A DNA stretch of 64,000 nt from the NCBI RefSeq assembly GCF_964199755.1, contig NC_133917.1:3851501-3915500 (forward strand), in the 5' to 3' direction. Under the pieces are notes generated by a model. That model made no database searches, was not told the origin of the DNA, and saw only the letters and a list, made by a program, of their open reading frames with translations. Positions within the stretch are counted from its first letter, which is position 1; every line of letters starts with the position of its first letter. Made by a program: the position numbers and the translations under genes. Positions 22,201-30,724 of the stretch are shown one piece after another. This DNA comes from Larus michahellis (lineage: Eukaryota > Chordata > Aves > Charadriiformes > Laridae).

Positions 22201-24336
22201 GGAGACACGGGCACCCCATGGCCACCCTGAGGGGCTAATGGCGGGGGACACAGGCACCCCAAGGGGTTAATGGGGGGGACACGGGCACCCCATGGCCACC
22301 CTGAGGTGCTAACGGGGGGGACACAGGCAACCCGGAGGGGTAACAGGGGGACACGGGCACCCCCTGACCACCCCGAGGTGCTGACGGGGGGGACACAGGC
22401 ACCCCGGGAGGGTAACAGGGGGACACGGGCACCCCATGGCCACCCTGAGGTGCTGACGGGGGGGACACAGGCACCCCGGGAGGGTAACGGGGGGGACACA
22501 GGCACCCCATGGCCACCCTGAAGGGCTGATGGGGGGGGACGCAGGCACCCCGGGGGGGTAACGGGGGGACACGGGCACCCCATGGCCACCCTGAGGGCTA
22601 ACGGGGGACAGCAGCACCCCGAAGCCACCCCAAGAGGTTAATGGGGGGGACCCATGGGCATCCCGAGGCCACTCCGAGGGGTCAGTGGGGGACACGGGCA
22701 CCTCTGTACCCCCTATTCCAGGGCTTATGGCCCCCCAGAGATTGAAGTCGGGGGGCAGTAGGGCAGGGGGACACCCAAGGGACCCCCAGGTCCTCCCTGA
22801 GTCGGGGGAACCCTCTGGATTTAGGGTCCTTGGGTGGGTGCGTGTTGTCCCCATGGAAGGTCCCTGAAACAGGGGGGGCGTCCTGCAGTCCCCAAGCCCC
22901 CATGTCCCCTGGGGTACCCTGTGGGGGGTCCCAACAGCCCCCACATTCCTGGCGTGGCCCCCAAGTCCCCAGGGTGTCCCCATACGGGGGTCCTGGCGGT
23001 GTCTGAGCTGCCGTGTCCCCAGGGTGTCCCCACAGAGGGTCCCTTTGGCTCCTGAGCCCCTGTCCCTCAAGGGTGTCCCCGCACGGGGGGTCCCGGTGGT
23101 CCCCGAGCCCCCATGGGTGTCCCCGTCTGGGGGGTCCCCTCTGTTCCTGAGCCCCTGTGTCCCCATGGGGGGGGGTTCAGAGGGTCCCCGAGCCCCCATG
23201 GGTGTCCCCGTCTGGGGGGTCCCCTCTGTTCCTGAGCCCCTGTGTCCCTGTGGGGGGGGTTCAGAGGGTCCCCGAGCCCCCATGGGTGTCCCCGTCTGGG
23301 GGGTCCCCTCTGTTCCTGAGCCCCTGTGTCCCCATGGGGGGGGGTTCAGAGGGTCCCCGAGCCCCCATGGGTGTCCCCGTCTGGGGGGTCCCCTCTGTTC
23401 CTGAGCCCCTGTGTCCCTGTGGGGGGGGTTCAGAGGGTCCCCGAGCCCCCATGGGTGTCCCTGTCTGGGGGGTCCCCTCTGTTCCTGAGCCCCTGTGTCC
23501 CCACGGGGGGGTTCAGAGGGTCCCCGAGCCCCCACGGGTGTCCCCGTCTGGGGGGTCCCCTCAGTTCCTGAGCCCCTGTGTCCCCGTCGGGGGGGTTCAG
23601 AGGGTCCCCGAGCCCCCATGTCCCTTGGGTGTCCCTGCGTGGGACTGCGGGTGGTCCCTGAGCCCCTGTATCCCCATGCAGGGGGACCCCCTATCCCCAT
23701 GGAGGCGGGGGTGGGGGGTGTCCGGGTGGTCGCCGTGTCCCCGTGGTGGGGGTCGGGGTGGTCCCCGCAGGGTTGGGGGGGGGGGGTTGGTGGTTGGGGA
23801 CAGTCCCCGAGCGCCCTGTCCCCGCAGGCGGGCCCCAGGCTGGAGGGGCTGCGCGGCCGAGCCCCCGGCTGCACCTGGGACTCCCTGCGCAACTCGGCGG
23901 GCGAGAAGATCGTGCAGCTGCGGAGTCACCCGCTGGCACCCATGGGCGCGGGGGCCTGCGCCCTCCTGCAGGAGCTCTCCGAGGAGCAGAGCTTCGCCAT
24001 CAGCTACCTCGACATCGGTGAGCGCGTGTGGCCCCCCCCTCTCCTCTCCCTGAGCACCCCCATGGCCGCCCCAGCCCCGGGCTCCGGGCTCCAGGGGTGG
24101 GGTTTTGGGGGTGAAGGGGGGGTCCTGGGTGACTGACGGTGGCCTGTCCCCGTGTCCCCCGCCCCGCGCTGTCCCCAGATGCGTTGAGCCTCAGCGGGTT
24201 GCACCAGTGTCTGGTGGAGCTGTCGACGCAGCCGGCCACCGTGTGCCACGGCGCGGCCCCCTCCCGCGACGGCGCCCGCTCCCAGGCCGCCCGCAACGCC
24301 CTCCAGTACCTCCGCATCATGGCGGGGGGCAAGTGA
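13161..24336 (+). CDS. TARBP2: TAR RNA-binding protein 2 (TRBP)
   Basis: Cytoplasmic double-stranded RNA-binding protein, partner of Dicer in microRNA/siRNA loading and inhibitor of PKR. Nine coding exons: 13161-13213, 14611-14780, 16993-17098, 18976-19059, 19275-19347, 21541-21658, 21778-21905, 23828-24017, 24179-24336. They join in frame to 359 codons plus TGA, close to human TRBP (366). dsRBD1 is at about residues 27-94 ([20 protein letters not shown], then [17 protein letters not shown]). dsRBD2 is at about 154-222 ([29 protein letters not shown]). The Dicer/PKR-binding dsRBD3 is at about 286-354 ([16 protein letters not shown]). The linker between dsRBD1 and 2 is Pro/Ala-rich and least conserved. 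The start is the first ATG, encoding MSEE as in mammals. It is convergent with NPFF. Most introns are minisatellite arrays. Confidence 0.97.
13214..14610 (+). repeat. TARBP2 intron 1, minisatellite
   Basis: From about 13430 to 14460 the intron is an array of CAGTGCCACCCCTGTCCCC and GTGGTGGCTCCATCCCTGTC words, with a (TG)n run near 13635. The first 200 bp and last 150 bp are unique. The acceptor is CTGTCCCCAG. Confidence 0.88.
14611..14780 (+). CDS. TARBP2: TARBP2 coding exon 2 (dsRBD1, first part)
   Basis: 170 nt. Encodes [20 protein letters not shown] through VGDISCTG, nearly identical to the mammalian protein. The donor is ACCG|GTGGGT. Confidence 0.96.
14805..14886. repeat. Near-perfect 34-bp inverted repeat in TARBP2 intron 2
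   Basis: Arm 14805-14838 pairs with 14853-14886 with a single mismatch (C14817 opposite A14874). The 14-nt loop can itself form a short G/C stem. Beyond the stem, GACACCCTCT and AGAGGGTGAC (14791-14800 and 14887-14896) continue the pairing after a 4-nt bulge. It starts 24 nt after the exon 2 donor and is certainly within the TARBP2 pre-mRNA. Confidence 0.93.
15030..16560 (+). repeat. TARBP2 intron 2 array, about 73-bp unit, 356-bp higher order
   Basis: About twenty copies of a unit containing TGTCTGGGACACTCAGGGAT and CCCAAAAAGTGGGTGCTGGG. The stretch near 15100-15309 recurs almost unchanged at 15456-15665, giving a 356-bp higher-order period. Diverged copies continue to about 16820. Confidence 0.92.
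16993..17098 (+). CDS. TARBP2: TARBP2 coding exon 3 (dsRBD1, second part)
   Basis: 106 nt between acceptor CCCCCAG and donor AG|GTGAGG. Encodes [20 protein letters not shown], the dsRNA-contacting KKAAK helix, then a divergent acidic/Pro linker. Confidence 0.95.
17110..18900 (+). repeat. TARBP2 intron 3 array, 26-60 bp units
   Basis: G-rich array of GGGTCCCAAGGGAATTGGGG and GGGAATACCAGGGGGTCTGG words, 1.8 kb long. The G runs give strong quadruplex potential on the transcribed RNA. Confidence 0.92.
18976..19059 (+). CDS. TARBP2: TARBP2 coding exon 4 (linker)
   Basis: 84 nt. The acceptor was chosen by frame: AG at 18974-18975 joins exon 3 (phase 2) to give [20 protein letters not shown], which resembles the SSSFSPLDSS linker of mammals. 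The stronger-looking AG at 18991-18992 would shift frame and reach TGA after three codons. A branch-like GTTAAC lies near 18950. Donor is CAG|GTAACA. Confidence 0.8.
19275..19347 (+). CDS. TARBP2: TARBP2 coding exon 5
   Basis: 73 nt, acceptor CACACAG, donor CAG|GTGGGT. Encodes [20 protein letters not shown] and GALQ, matching the mammalian [24 protein letters not shown] region leading into dsRBD2. Confidence 0.93.
19440..21420 (+). repeat. TARBP2 intron 5 array, 21-bp unit, 208-230 bp higher order
   Basis: About 2 kb of TTATCCCCATTTTGGGGACA-like 20-21 bp units. A marker word GTGATATTTATTCCCA recurs at about 20245, 20475, 20683, 20912 and 21141, spaced 230, 208, 229 and 229 bp. Each unit is itself partly palindromic (CCCCATTTTGGGG). 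Confidence 0.93.
21541..21658 (+). CDS. TARBP2: TARBP2 coding exon 6 (dsRBD2, first part)
   Basis: 118 nt, acceptor GGCCAG, donor ATCG|GTACGG. Encodes [20 protein letters not shown] and the PAHRKEFTM loop that contacts dsRNA. Confidence 0.97.
21778..21905 (+). CDS. TARBP2: TARBP2 coding exon 7 (dsRBD2, second part)
   Basis: 128 nt, acceptor CTCGCAG, donor ATG|GTACCC. Encodes [20 protein letters not shown] followed by an acidic segment with EAEVEED. Confidence 0.96.
21906..23827 (+). repeat. TARBP2 intron 7, two arrays
   Basis: About 21960-22660 holds units of roughly 70-80 bp with CCCATGGCCACCCTGAGG and GACGGGGGGGACACAGGC. About 23080-23640 holds an 85-bp unit with GGTGTCCCCGTCTGGGGGGT, at least six copies. 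Between them is unique GC-rich intron. Confidence 0.9.
23828..24017 (+). CDS. TARBP2: TARBP2 coding exon 8 (dsRBD3 start)
   Basis: 190 nt, acceptor CCCGCAG, donor ATCG|GTGAGC. Encodes [20 protein letters not shown] and [14 protein letters not shown], typical of the TRBP C-terminal region. Confidence 0.96.
24179..24336 (+). CDS. TARBP2: TARBP2 coding exon 9 (dsRBD3 end)
   Basis: 158 nt from acceptor TCCCCAG to TGA at 24334-24336. Encodes [20 protein letters not shown] and ends [12 protein letters not shown], close to mammalian ALQYLKIMAGSK. Confidence 0.97.
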
Positions 24337-24760
24337 CACCCCCCCCTTACACCCCACACACACACACGCCCCCCCCACACACACCTGGACGGACCCACGG
24401 ACGCGCCGACAGACCCACAGATGGACCCTTGGACTCCCCCGCCCCCCACACGGACCTCGAGGTGGGGCGGGGGGGGGATGCCTGCACCCACCGGTGGGCA
24501 CCCGGCCCCCACCCCACGGACACTCAGCTGGACACCCGGCCCCACTGACGCACCCTGTGGGCCCCGGACCTGCTGACGGATGGACGGACGGACGGACGGA
24601 CGGATGGACACACGGCCCCCCCCCAGACGGAGCCTGGACAGACCTCAGGGCCTGGGGGCACCCTCCGTCGTGGCCCCCCACCCCGCCGGGGGCGAGGAGG
24701 GTCCCCAGGCGCCAACCAGCCCCTGGGAATAAAGCTGGGGGGGTTTGTAAACTCCCGGCG
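24337..24760 (+). other. TARBP2: TARBP2 3' UTR
   Basis: About 400 nt from the stop to the polyadenylation site. Contains an ACAC tract and a perfect GGAC tetranucleotide tract at about 24580-24604. Confidence 0.8.
24728..24733 (+). terminator. TARBP2: TARBP2 polyadenylation signal AATAAA
   Basis: Canonical AATAAA 392 nt after the stop codon, followed by a GT-rich element (GGTGTGCTTTTGGG) about 30 nt later. Confidence 0.88.
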
Positions 24761-24883
24761 TCGGTGTGCTTTTGGGGGGAGGCCGAGGGGCACCTGGGGG
24801 GCACTTGTGGGGCAGAAAGGGGGCAGGTGTCCCCTCTGTGTCCCCAAGGGACGAAACCAGAGCCAGTGTCTGGGTGGCACCAG

Positions 24884-24889
24884 TTTATT
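24884..24889 (-). terminator. NPFF: NPFF polyadenylation signal AATAAA
   Basis: TTTATT on the plus strand, AATAAA on the minus strand, 89 nt after the NPFF stop. It faces the TARBP2 signal, so the two convergent genes end about 150 bp apart without overlapping. Confidence 0.85.
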
Positions 24890-24949
24890 GGTGACGGATG
24901 GACCCGCGGACGGACGGGCTTGGGGACGGCTCTGCAGACAGACGGCTCC

Positions 24950-24976
24950 GGGGACGGACGGACGGACGGACGGATG
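24950..24976 (-). repeat. GACG tetranucleotide tract in NPFF 3' UTR
   Basis: Six units of GACG/GGAC on the plus strand just below the NPFF stop. The NPFF mRNA therefore carries the complement of the tract in the TARBP2 3' UTR (about 24580-24604). Confidence 0.85.
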
Positions 24977-24977
24977 C

Positions 24978-25095
24978 TCAGCGGCGGCGGCCGAAGCGCT
25001 GCGGCGTCGCCATGGTCCAGAATGGGGCGGACGGAGGGTCCCAGCTGCGGGGGCTGAGCCGGGCCTGGGACCCCCCCTGCGGCCCCCGCCCCAAC
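24978..25095 (-). CDS. NPFF: NPFF exon 3
   Basis: 118 nt from acceptor GCGGCAG to TGA at 24980-24978. Frame is fixed by FWTMATPQRFGRRR. The first codon after the junction is TTG (Leu, 25094-25092), where mammals have Phe. Confidence 0.9.
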
Positions 25096-26033
25096 CTGCC
25101 GCGGGGACACCGGCACCGCTGACACCCCCCGGCCGGGACGGACGGACGGGGAGGGACAAGGATGCACAGACACGGATGGATGGGGACAGAGGGACAAAAG
25201 GGGACGCAGAGGGACGGAAGGGGACAGGGACGGGGGATCCGGAGGGACGGGAAGGGATGGACAAATGGACAGGGACAGACAGACGCGGGTGAGTGAGGAC
25301 AGACGGCTGGAAGGGGACAGAGTGCCGTGGACGGGTGGGGACAGGGGGACAGACGGAGGGATGGGAATGGACTGAGGGACATGGACAGACACGGGACGTG
25401 TGGGGACAGACAGACACGAATGGGGACAGACGGACACGAATGGGGGACACCCATCCCGGCACTGGCCAGGCCACCCGCTCGTCCCCTTTGGTTGCCCCCA
25501 AACACCCGGGTCCTTCCCCGCCTTTGGGTGTCCCCGAACTCCCGGCCCCTTCCCCACCCCCCCACCCCCGGTGTCCCCGAACACCCCGGTCCCTCCCCGG
25601 CCCCGGTGCCCCCCGGTGTCCCCAGCCCCCCCCCCGGTGCCCCCCGGCCCCGCTCACCTCTGCGGCTGGAGGGGGGACCCGGGGCCGCGGCGCTGCAGGG
25701 ACCGGAGCAGCGCGCCCAGGGCGGCGGCGGCGGCGGCCGGGGGGGGCGGCCCCGGGGGGGCGGCGGCCTGTGGAAGGGTCGGGGGTGGGGGGGGGAGGGG
25801 AGTGTCACGGCAGCCCCGGGCCCGGGGGCGCCCCCCAACCACCCCCCAACCCCAAGAAGCGTCTCCCCCCCACCCCCGCCCCGGCGCATCCCGCCCCGAC
25901 GGCGCGGAGCGGGGCTCACCGGGGCCGGGCCGGGGTCGGGGCCGGTACCGGGGGCTCTGGGGCAGCAGCGGGCGGCGCGGAGGGTCCCGGCCAGCGCCAG
26001 CAGCAGCAGCAGCAGCAGCCGTCGCCCCGCCAT
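24978..26033 (-). CDS. NPFF: Pro-neuropeptide FF precursor
   Basis: Secreted precursor of RFamide neuropeptides acting on NPFFR1/2. Three exons, 26033-25920, 25767-25658 and 25095-24978, join in frame to 113 codons plus TGA, the same length as human. Residues 1-20 are a Leu-rich signal peptide (MAGRRLLLLLLLALAGTLRA). The middle exon gives ALGALLRSLQRRGPGSPLQP and QR, with a dibasic RR site and the remnant of the FLFQPQRF peptide. The last exon completes it as QPQRLGR and ends FWTMATPQRFGRRR, a normal RFamide with Gly amidation donor and basic cleavage site, equivalent to the SLAAPQRF peptide. The first peptide has Leu instead of Phe at the critical C terminus. Position between TARBP2 and ATF7 on the ATF7 strand matches human. 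Confidence 0.92.
   Translation of the reverse strand: MAGRRLLLLLLLALAGTLRAARCCPRAPGTGPDPGPAPVSPAPRRRGGMRRGGGGGETLLGVGGWLGGAPGPGAAVTLPSPPHPRPFHRPPPPRGRPPRPPPPPPWARCSGPCSAAAPGPPSSRRGERGRGAPGGGLGTPGGTGAGEGPGCSGTPGVGGWGRGREFGDTQRRGRTRVFGGNQRGRAGGLASAGMGVPHSCPSVPIRVCLSPHVPCLSMSLSPFPSLRLSPCPHPSTALCPLPAVCPHSPASVCPCPFVHPFPSLRIPRPCPLPSLCVPFCPSVPIHPCLCILVPPRPSVPAGGCQRCRCPRGRLGRGPQGGSQARLSPRSWDPPSAPFWTMATPQRFGRRR
25096..25657 (-). other. NPFF: NPFF intron 2
   Basis: 562 bp, GT-AG. The part near 25140-25440 is rich in GGGACAGACGGA-like words, a degenerate extension of the GGAC tract. Nothing coding is seen. Confidence 0.8.
25658..25767 (-). CDS. NPFF: NPFF exon 2
   Basis: 110 nt, acceptor TTCCACAG, donor AG|GTGAGC. 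Encodes an Ala/Pro-rich spacer, then LLRSLQRRGPGSPLQPQ. Flanking phases (0 in, 2 out) fit exons 1 and 3. Confidence 0.88.
25920..26033 (-). CDS. NPFF: NPFF exon 1 (signal peptide)
   Basis: 114 nt, ATG at 26033-26031 to donor CCG|GTGAGC. Encodes a hydrophobic poly-Leu signal peptide and a short Pro-rich stretch. Confidence 0.9.
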
Positions 26034-26068
26034 GGCCCCCGCCGTCGCCCCCGCCGCCGCCGCCGCCT

Positions 26069-26074
26069 CTTATA
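26069..26074 (-). promoter_or_regulatory. NPFF: NPFF TATA box
   Basis: TATAAG on the minus strand, 36 nt upstream of the ATG. If initiation is about 30 nt downstream, the 5' leader is only about ten nucleotides. A homeodomain-type TAATTA lies about 80 nt further up (26150-26155). Confidence 0.7.
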
Positions 26075-26155
26075 GCAGGGCCGGGCCGCCGGGGGGGTCC
26101 CGGGGGAGCGGGAGATGGCGGGGATCGATCCCGGCCCCGCCGCCGCCGCTAATTA

Positions 26156-26820
26156 AACCCATTTACCAGCCGCGACAGCCGCCGCCGGGGACGGACAGAC
26201 GGACGGGATGGATGGACGGGGGCGGCACCGCTCCCCCCCCGACCCCGCTCCGCCCGGGACCCTCAACCGGCACCACCGGGGCCGCCCGCACCGTCGGGAC
26301 ACCCCCCCCCACCCCCCCCCTCCAACTCCGCCCCGGCCCCAGCCCGTCCCCGGGACCCCCGAACCCGGAGGGGGACTCCCCGGAACCGCAGCCCGGCCTC
26401 GCCCCATCCCGGACCGGGACCCCTCCAGTGCACTGAACCCCCCCCCCCCCCCGCGAGAGCCGTTCTCCAGGATCCTCCCCCGCCCCCCTCCACCCGCCTC
26501 TCCGTTCCCGGGACCCCCCCGCGTCCCGCACCGGGACCCCCAGTCCCCCCCCCGCGGCCGCTCCGCCGCGGCTCGTTGTCGCCACCCGGTGGCCGCGCCG
26601 CGCTCCTGCAGCCCCGACGGGGCGGCGCCGGCTCCGCCGCTCCCCGGGACAACCCCCCCCCCCCCAGGGGGTTTCACCCGCTCCCTCGCACCCAAATTCA
26701 GCCGAAATCGCCCCAAACGCGCAGCCCGAGGGGGGGGGCCCGGACCACTGCGGCGGCCCCGTGTCCTCCCCCCCCCCGCGAAACTGGCTCACCTGCAGTG
26801 TCACCCCGGTGGGCGCCAGC
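26156..26820. other. NPFF upstream region, no gene seen
   Basis: GC-rich unique sequence with long C runs on the plus strand. Contains no tandem array and no splice-bounded coding segment that I recognise. Confidence 0.5.
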
Positions 26821-27510
26821 CCCGCGCTGTCCCCAGGTAGGTCTGATGGCCGGATGGCATCACCCCGGTGGGTGACAGCCACATCATGTCCCCAGCCAAG
26901 TCTGATGGCCGGATGCTGTCACCCAGGTGGGCAACAGCCTCGCGGTGTCCCCAGCCAGCTCTGATGGCCCAGCAGTGCCACCCCCGTGGGTGACAGCCCC
27001 ATGGCATCCCCAGGCACCCCTGATGGCCGGACGGTGCCACCCCAGTGGGTGACAGCCACATAATGTCCCCAGGCACATACGATAGCCGGATGGTGTCACC
27101 CAGGCGGGTGACAGCCCTGTGCTGCCCCCAGGTAGGTCTGATGGCCGGATGGCATCTGATAGCCACATGATGTCCCCAGCCTGCTCTCATGGCTGGGCAG
27201 TGTCACCCTCGTGGGTGACAGCCCCATGGCGTCCCCAGGCACCTCTGGTGGCCGGACGGTGCCACCCCGGTGGGTGACAGCTACATAACGTCCCCGGGCA
27301 CATCTGATGGCCGGATGGCATCACCCAGGTGGGTGACAGCCCCATGGTGTCCCCAGCCAGCTCTGATGGCCGGATGGCATCACCGATTTGGGTGACAGCC
27401 ACACAATGTCCCCAGCCAGCTCTGATGGCCGGGCAGTGCCACCCAGGTGGGTGACAGCCCCATGGTGTCCCCAGCCAGCTCCGATGGCAGCCGGTGTCCC
27501 CCAGACGCCG
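26820..27510. repeat. Minisatellite, about 60-bp unit, between NPFF and ATF7
   Basis: About eleven copies of a unit with TCTGATGGCCGGATGGCATC and GTGGGTGACAGCCCCATGGT, each ending GTCCCCAGCCAGC. It ends shortly before the ATF7 3' end. Confidence 0.92.
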
Positions 27511-27698
27511 GCTGAGTGTTGTCCCCTCCAGCCCTGTGTCGTCCCCCCCCCGCCATTACCGCCCAGTGACAACCACACCGTGTCCCCCGGGCGGGTGACG
27601 GCCAAGGGTGTCCCCGGGACAGGTGACCCCGGGCTTGTCCCCAAGCGCGCGGCACCCGGCGAAGCAGAGGGCGGCAGCCACCGGCTCCTGGGTAATAT

Positions 27699-27704
27699 TT
27701 TAAT
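27699..27704 (-). terminator. ATF7: ATF7 distal polyadenylation signal ATTAAA (candidate)
   Basis: Plus-strand TTTAAT, minus-strand ATTAAA, inside an AT-rich pocket (27690-27740) at the point where the ATF7 side of unique sequence ends. It would give a 3' UTR of about 6 kb. A canonical AATAAA at 30730-30725 is an alternative proximal site. Confidence 0.55.
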
Positions 27705-29667
27705 GTGATATTTGCAGCATAAATAAAAGGCACGTTACACCGTTACATGGTTGGTACGACGCGGCCGGGGGGGGTGGGGGGTGGGACGTGGGACGTGTGT
27801 GTGTCCCCCCACCCCCCCCCACCTCCGCATCCCCCCCCTCCACCCCCCCCCACCCCCCCCCCCGCGTCCCCGGGCCCCCGCTGGGGGGGGGCTGTGAGGA
27901 CCCGCTCACAGGAGCCCGTGGGGACGGGGGTCCCTCGGGGCCCGGGGGGGGTGGGGGGGGGTCCCGGGGTGGGGGAGGGTGGGGGGGGTGAGAGCCGGGA
28001 AACCATTTGGTTGCGTACGGAGCTGCGCCTCCGTTGGGGGTGGCTATAGGGCTATATAGGGCTGCATATACGCATAATATGTACGGTCTATAGATACTAC
28101 ACCCGCGCGCTTACGCTTTTCGGCGGGGGGGGGGTGTGGGGGTGTGGGGGGGTTTCCTTTTTCTTGGCTTTTTCCATTATTGATCGTCAAAGCAGCTGGG
28201 GGTGGGGGTGGGAAGGGGGGAGACACACACCCGGGACCCTCCTCGGGGGGGGGGGGTCCCTCGGTCACCTCCGGGGCCGGTGGGCGCCGCCGGAACCCGC
28301 CTGGGCACCGAACCGGGGGCGAACGGCGCAAAAAAGGGGCCACGAGTCCAAAAACGACAATTTTCCCGGCTGAGCCATCGAAACGCGGAACCAAGGAGGT
28401 GGTTTTGGGGGGGGGGCGGGGGGGGGAAGGCGGTACCGAACTCCCCCCCGAACCCCCCGCCAATCCCAAGGGATTTGGAGGCGGTGAGACCTTCATCTCC
28501 GGCGGAGGGAGAGGAGGGAGCTCCCCCCCCCCCCGCCACCACGAGCCCTCCCGGGGTTTGGCATCGGGCCGGCCCCCCCCCCGGGGGGGTGTTTTTCAGC
28601 CATTTCATTCTATTTGACGTTATAGCGAAGACGGAGCCGTAAAATCCCTGACCCCCATCGGCCACCGCTGCCACCGTCCGTCTCCCCCCAGCCCCATCAC
28701 ACCCAAAAAGTGACATTTAAACCCCGGGGAGGGGGGAGTTTCGGGGAGCCCGAATATCGCTGCCCCCCCACCCCCCCCATCCATCAGGGCAGGAGGGGGG
28801 AAGGAGACCCCACCAGGGTCCCAACACGGAGACGGGCATCGGAGCGAAAACCACCGGAATTCAAAAGTTTGGGTTAAGGCACCGCGGCCGAGGAAAGTGC
28901 AGGTGCCCGGGAGCTGCCGGCCCGCGGGAGCCTCGGAAAAACAGGAGAAAAAAAACACCCCAGAGCAGAAATCCGGATCTTTTGCCCCAACCCAAAGCCC
29001 CCCGCGAAGGCTTTTCTACGCTTAGAACCATTCCACGAGTCTTCGAGCGGGAGCTGCGCCGGCGCGGGACGAAGGAAAAGCCACCTTCAACCCCGCGCGT
29101 CCTCACGGGGGACCCTCGTGTCACCCATTTGCCAGAAAAGTCCAGTTTTCCCCGCCAAAACCAGTCCCCCCCCCACTCCCAGCGCTCACCGAGCCCGAAG
29201 CCCCGCCATGCCGGCCCAGGGACCCAACCGGCCCCGGGGGGGGCCACGGAGACACCGTGGGGCTGGAGCCCGGCAGCAGTTTGGCTTCTCGGGAGCGGTT
29301 TGAGATGCTCCAAGGGGGATTTTTTTTCCAGCCCTGGGAACCCAAAGGCCCCCCCGGGGGCGGGAGGAGACCCCCACGGCCCCATCCGGGCAGCGGCCGG
29401 GACCCCCACGGTCTGGGCAGCCCCACACGGCCCCGCGGCCACTCCGTGAGCACGGAAATGCTGGAAAATACACTCTCTCCGTACCCTCCTCTGCCAGGAG
29501 TTATCCCAAAAGCCAGCCCTGTCCCCCCTCCCGCTGGAAAAGCGTCACCGCGGCGGCGCGGGGACCTTCGGCTCCTTCTGAGGGTCAGGGACGGGCTCCG
29601 CGACCCCCACAGGGGACAAACCTCACCCGTGCGCCCCCCAAAAGTGACACTTAGGGCTCGGGACCCC

Positions 29668-29935
29668 CATCCATCGCGCTGGGACGGGACCGGAGGATCC
29701 CCCCCCCGCCGTTCGCTCATGGCGGGGGGGCATTTTTTGGCTACTTTCCTCACTCTGGGATGGAGGGGGTGGGGGGTGTCCTCCTTCGTAACCATCGCGC
29801 TGGGACGGGACCGGAGAATCCCCCCGTTGCTCATGGAGAGGGGGGGGGGTCACCGCTCATGGAAGGGGGGGCGTTAGCTCAGGGTGACGCTGGGGGGGAG
29901 TTTTTGGCTATTTTCCTCACCCAGGGATGGGGGGA
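29668..29935. repeat. Diverged tandem duplication in ATF7 3' UTR
   Basis: CATCGCGCTGGGACGGGACC occurs near 29671 and 29791, followed in each copy by AATCCCCCC-like DNA and CGCTCATGG. TTTTTGGCTA with TTTCCTCAC follows near 29734 and again near 29900. This makes two to three units of about 120 bp. Confidence 0.8.
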
Positions 29936-30724
29936 GGGAGAGAGGAGCGGGGGGGGGTCTTGCTTCCCACCATCCGTCTCCCTCCCCGCTGTCAGCAAGA
30001 GAAATGGGGACCCAAAACCCATCCCGGGTCCCGATTCCGGCAGCGGCGGTGCCGGGACTAGGAACGCCGCTGGGGTAAAAATCGCCCGAAATCGGGGGGG
30101 GGGGGACACACAGGGGAAAAGCCGCCACCCTGTCGATGTTTTAACCCCAAAATTAAAAAAAAAAAAATAAAAAATAAAGTAAAACCGAATCAAACGTGAA
30201 AGGTTGGGCCAAAGCAACTTGTTCCCGGATGATTCCCGCCCGGGTTGGGAGCTTTCCGACCGCGTTCGCGGGGTTTTGGCAAGGCACTGAGGGGAGGTGA
30301 CGGGGAGACGGCGGCGCGGGACGGGGGGACGGGGAGCAAAGCCCCTCTCTGCGTGTCCCCCCCCCCGCCCGCCGTCACCCCGCCGTCACCATGCCCCGTG
30401 GAGCCGCGAGGGCCGGGAAAGCCCTTCGGCGGGAGACGGGGAGACCTCGGCTCTGCCACCAAAGGGGATTTTCGTCCCCGAAGGCGAGACGGAGAGGGGT
30501 CGGGGACGCTGCTGGGTGTCCCCCGGCCCCCTCCTTCCAACCGCCGGCGGAGCCAGGGCCGAGTGCTCGTCCCCCCCTCCTCACCCCCACCGAGGGTGGG
30601 GGGAGAGCGGGTTTAAATTCTGTCATTCCACCATTCCGTGACTCTACATCCCTTTAACGGGATAAAACCGGGGCGCGGGACAGGGACTGAGGGTTCCCCA
30701 GCATTGGCGGGTGGAAGCTTGGGG

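Noticed and set aside
25978..26033. NPFF exon 1 as an isolated random poly-Leu frame
   Set aside because: Rejected as random because phase, donor, TATA box, total length of 113 codons and downstream RFamide all agree with NPFF.
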